A program made the position numbers and the translations under genes. The notes beneath the pieces were generated by a model. The model was not told the origin of the DNA, did no database searches, and saw nothing but the letters and a program-made list of their open reading frames with translations. A DNA stretch of 32,417 nt from Clostridium sp. CAG:594 (GTDB lineage Bacteria; Bacillota_I; Bacilli_A; RF39; UBA660): contig FR881468.1 in assembly GCA_000434835.1 (NCBI GenBank), positions 1 through 32,417 on the forward strand. The letters run 5' to 3'. Shown piece by piece: positions 30,134-32,417 of this stretch (the first letter of the stretch is position 1; each line of letters starts with the position of its first letter).

Positions 30134-30772
30134 TTACTTAAATTTAACAAAGTTAAATCCTAATTTTTTATACGTGCCATATGCTCTTGGTAAATTAAAT
30201 ATTCTTGATATTAAAAGGTTATATACTTCATCTATCATAATTATTGAAAATATGCTTGCGCTAATTATCAAAAACGTTTTCTTATTACTTTTTTTAGCTA
30301 AATAAAAACAAAAAGGTATTACCACGTACATTAAAAGAAGGCTTGAAAGTCCAAATATCAAAACACTTCTTAAGCACACGAAGCCACCAATATTACCAAA
30401 GTTTAATATTTCGTTATTATAGTCCCAGCATCTGTTCCCACCTCTAATAATATCCATAAAATAACCTGAGAAAAATTCTAGTATTCCAGTTGATATCATA
30501 CTTATTAAAAATACTAAATAAGGCTTCTTTCTTAGTTTAAATGTTAAGAAATAAATTAATCCTGCACCTATTGCGTATATGTTTATCCAAGGCAAGAAGT
30601 TTCCACCACGCCAGTAAAACTTTACCATACCTCCATTAAAATAATAAAATATAAACTCATATAAAAATCCAAACACACCAGATATTGTAAAAATAAGACA
30701 AAATATTCCAATCCATCTTTCTTTGTCAAATGAAGGTTTCTTATTCAAATAATTCTTGTACCACTTTTTCAT
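30134..30772 (-). CDS. Putative ABC-transporter type IV membrane protein (PF06541, CmpB-like)
   Basis: 212 residues, five to six membrane helices. Family features are 'YEFIFYYFNGG', 'WRGGNFLPWINIYAIGAG', 'ILEFFSGYFMD' and the 'CWDYNNEILNFGNIGGFVCLRS' block with charged residues inside helices. PF06541 proteins are annotated as a putative permease, but no ATPase partner is present here. Function unknown. Three bases after the VanZ gene. Confidence 0.75.
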   Translation of the reverse strand: MKKWYKNYLNKKPSFDKERWIGIFCLIFTISGVFGFLYEFIFYYFNGGMVKFYWRGGNFLPWINIYAIGAGLIYFLTFKLRKKPYLVFLISMISTGILEFFSGYFMDIIRGGNRCWDYNNEILNFGNIGGFVCLRSVLIFGLSSLLLMYVVIPFCFYLAKKSNKKTFLIISASIFSIIMIDEVYNLLISRIFNLPRAYGTYKKLGFNFVKFK

Positions 30773-30775
30773 ATA

Positions 30776-31288
30776 CTACCTCTTATTTTTTATTCGTTTA
30801 CTTATTAAAAGACCTATTATAACTCCTAAAGTATTTAATATTAAATCATCTATATCAGTTGTTCTTTTAAGAAAAAGTTGAGTTAATTCGATAGATAAAG
30901 ATATTAAAAAGCCTATTAAAATAACATTTTTATCTTTCATATTCCATATCAAAGAAACTAAGAATCCAACTGGAATAAATATAAATATATTACCTAAAAA
31001 ACTTATTAAAAAATAATTTAAATTATGAGATATATAAACGTCTTTTACTATTTTAAATGGAATTATATTAATCTCATCTATGCGTACGTTTTTTATGTTA
31101 AAGTCACCTGTTATAGCAACCGTATAAAGTCCTAATAAAAATAAAAAGAATAAATATAATAATATTTCTCTTTTGACGTTTATCTTTTTATTTCTTCTAA
31201 TAATTATAAACTTAAGAATAATATAAAAACACGTGAATAAAAAAGAATGTTTAAACATTTTTGCTATATAATTAATTATTAAATTCAT
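30776..31288 (-). CDS. VanZ family membrane protein
   Basis: 170 residues from ATG 31288 (GGTGG upstream). Four membrane helices. The VanZ core is visible: 'FLGNIFIFIPVGFLV', 'SIELTQLFLKRTTDIDDLILNTLGVIIG'. Vancomycin-cluster VanZ proteins give teicoplanin resistance, but most members are of unknown role. Strong extended -10 promoter upstream. Confidence 0.85.
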   Translation of the reverse strand: MNLIINYIAKMFKHSFLFTCFYIILKFIIIRRNKKINVKREILLYLFFLFLLGLYTVAITGDFNIKNVRIDEINIIPFKIVKDVYISHNLNYFLISFLGNIFIFIPVGFLVSLIWNMKDKNVILIGFLISLSIELTQLFLKRTTDIDDLILNTLGVIIGLLISKRIKNKR

Positions 31289-31307
31289 ATGACCCACCAA
31301 CTACTTA

Positions 31308-31316
31308 ATTATAGCA
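31308..31316 (-). promoter_or_regulatory. Extended -10 promoter of the vanZ-CmpB-MFS operon
   Basis: TGC then TATAAT (31313-31308) on the minus strand, 20 bases before the VanZ ATG. Confidence 0.6.
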
Positions 31317-31339
31317 TAACTGTTTTTCATAATAAAAGA

Positions 31340-31371
31340 GCTATAAAGAAATACGTATATTTCTTTACAGC
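31340..31371 (-). terminator. Terminator after the 339-residue gene
   Basis: 14-bp stem with one G-U around a four-base loop (31358-31371 with 31340-31353), followed by TCTTTTATT on the minus strand; no gene on the plus side. Confidence 0.8.
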
Positions 31372-32391
31372 CTATTTACTATTTTTCTTCTTTTGTTTAA
31401 TTTCTTTTATTAAAACATTTGCCCTATCACAAGTATCTCTGTTATATCCTACCAACATATCAGGATTTCTAGATGCAATGGTATCAAATATTTCGTTAAA
31501 TGCTTCTTTTTTTGCCTTTGTAATCATACTTATATTTGCAATACTATGTCTTTTTGCATCGTTTGTAACTGCAATTATTGACTCGGAAGATTTAATACCT
31601 CTAGTACGCAAAACATAAGGATAAAGCCAGATTATATCTCTATATTTAATTATAGAAAAAGAGGCTCCTAAATTAACAACGTAATTTTTAGTTAAAACTA
31701 AGTGGGCATTCTCATAATAAAATGAATCTTTGCTGTTTAGCTCATCATCTATCTCTTTTAATTCTTCGTCTGATAGTTTTTTCATTCCTTTTTTGAATTT
31801 TCTATTAGATGCTACATAAATAATTAGCAAAATAAAACCTACAAGTAAAAACGCTATAAACATTAGATAATAAAAACCACTGTTACTACTTGTCATATCT
31901 AGGTAAATACTTCCAAAATAATCATTATAGTCATCAATCGTTATTTTGTTTTGGTTACCTACTATTTCGTTATATGATGAAACAGCAAGTTTTTTAATAT
32001 CATCAGGTGTCTCTTTTGTTGTTCCAATTATCTTCTTTGCTTTTTTCTCTATTTTTTTATTATTAAGACTATTAAATGTATCACTATCCATGTAAACAAC
32101 GTATATATACTTATCATCAGTAACAAAGTAATATGCATCTGTTGTATCTTTATATACCGCGAATTTATATGGTATGTTATTTGTGTTTATAAACCCCATT
32201 TTGCCAGTTTTATCTTTTAGATTATTTACTATTAAGTTATGCATGTTTAATGCATCCTTTTTATCCATACTATCTCTTTTATCTCCTAGTGATAAAAATA
32301 CAAAAGATAAAATAATTAATAGCACACCTATCCATAAATAATTTTTAATTTTACTAAATTCTTTTTTTACAACTCCATTTGTAAATCTCAT
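31372..32391 (-). CDS. Hypothetical two-TM protein with a C-terminal PH-like domain, 339 residues
   Basis: Start ATG 32391, with GAGGAG eight bases upstream. Transmembrane helices at about 20-37 and 173-193 leave a domain of about 130 residues between them, likely outside the cell. The C-terminal soluble part starts 'KLSDEELKEIDDELN' and continues with 'VLTKNYVVNLGASFSIIKYRDIIWLYPY', which looks like the PH-like fold of YcxB-type proteins and of DUF6709. Function unknown. Separated from the VanZ gene by a terminator. The promoter lies at or beyond the window end. Confidence 0.7.
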   Translation of the reverse strand: MRFTNGVVKKEFSKIKNYLWIGVLLIILSFVFLSLGDKRDSMDKKDALNMHNLIVNNLKDKTGKMGFINTNNIPYKFAVYKDTTDAYYFVTDDKYIYVVYMDSDTFNSLNNKKIEKKAKKIIGTTKETPDDIKKLAVSSYNEIVGNQNKITIDDYNDYFGSIYLDMTSSNSGFYYLMFIAFLLVGFILLIIYVASNRKFKKGMKKLSDEELKEIDDELNSKDSFYYENAHLVLTKNYVVNLGASFSIIKYRDIIWLYPYVLRTRGIKSSESIIAVTNDAKRHSIANISMITKAKKEAFNEIFDTIASRNPDMLVGYNRDTCDRANVLIKEIKQKKKNSK

Positions 32392-32417
32392 ATCACACAC
32401 TCCTCTTTATTAATTAT

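Noticed and set aside
30134..31288. Glycopeptide resistance cluster because of VanZ
   Set aside because: No vanA/B/X, vanR/S or other resistance genes are in the window; VanZ-like proteins are widespread without resistance role.

Overview
The window is AT-rich, and almost every gene lies on the minus strand, so transcription runs from high to low coordinates. It comes from a low-GC Gram-positive bacterium, most likely an uncultured member of the Bacilli. The evidence is the Bacilli-specific ylbD-ylbE-ylbF-rsmD order, a spoIIGA-sigE pair directly downstream of ftsA-ftsZ (so probably a spore former or a recent descendant of one), yceD-rpmF, lepA-hemW, and AGGTGA-type ribosome binding sites. TGA is used as a stop (ylbE, murG), so the code is standard and not that of Mycoplasma. 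The exact lineage cannot be fixed from sequence alone.

Layout, in the direction of transcription. At 32.4-28.9 kb lies a membrane-protein block: an unknown two-TM protein, a VanZ family protein, a CmpB/PF06541 membrane protein and an MFS transporter. At 28.8-16.4 kb is a division and cell-wall (dcw) cluster: spoVD-type PBP, a lipoprotein L,D-transpeptidase, mraY, a NUDIX hydrolase, ftsW/spoVE, a probable structured non-coding RNA, murG, murB, divIB, an unknown anchored protein, ftsA and ftsZ. It continues into spoIIGA-sigE at 16.4-14.9 kb. murD and murE are absent from their usual slots. At 14.8-12.7 kb are two unknown proteins, then ylbD, ylbE, ylbF and rsmD (12.7-11.2 kb).

The most interesting region is 11.2-6.4 kb, which holds four type IV prepilin-like genes and a tyrosine recombinase. 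Two short prepilin genes (9033-9512 on minus, 10736-11164 on plus) face away from each other. They share a perfect 193-bp inverted repeat covering their upstream region and first 42 codons. Between the repeats lies a 1.09-kb segment with an intact tyrosine recombinase and a single outward-facing consensus promoter (TTGACA, 17 bp, TATCAT with TG extension). That promoter currently points at the left pilin. Inversion would turn it toward the right pilin. I read this as a self-contained DNA-inversion switch choosing between two alternative pilins. Two larger paralogous prepilins with endonuclease IV (nfo) between them sit just beyond.

At 6.4-1 kb are a plus-strand nucleosidase, then yceD-rpmF, an unknown protein, a ComEC-like metallo-beta-lactamase protein with DUF3006, peptidase E, a small remnant, lepA, a HTH protein and the start of hemW. 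The L32 protein carries an N-terminal extension resembling the Prp protease motif known from L27. Cleavage there would restore the normal L32 N-terminus.

Only one stretch longer than 300 bases lacks a protein gene (22805-23240). It holds a consensus promoter, a long imperfect hairpin inside a closing stem, and a terminator, and is annotated as a putative ncRNA.
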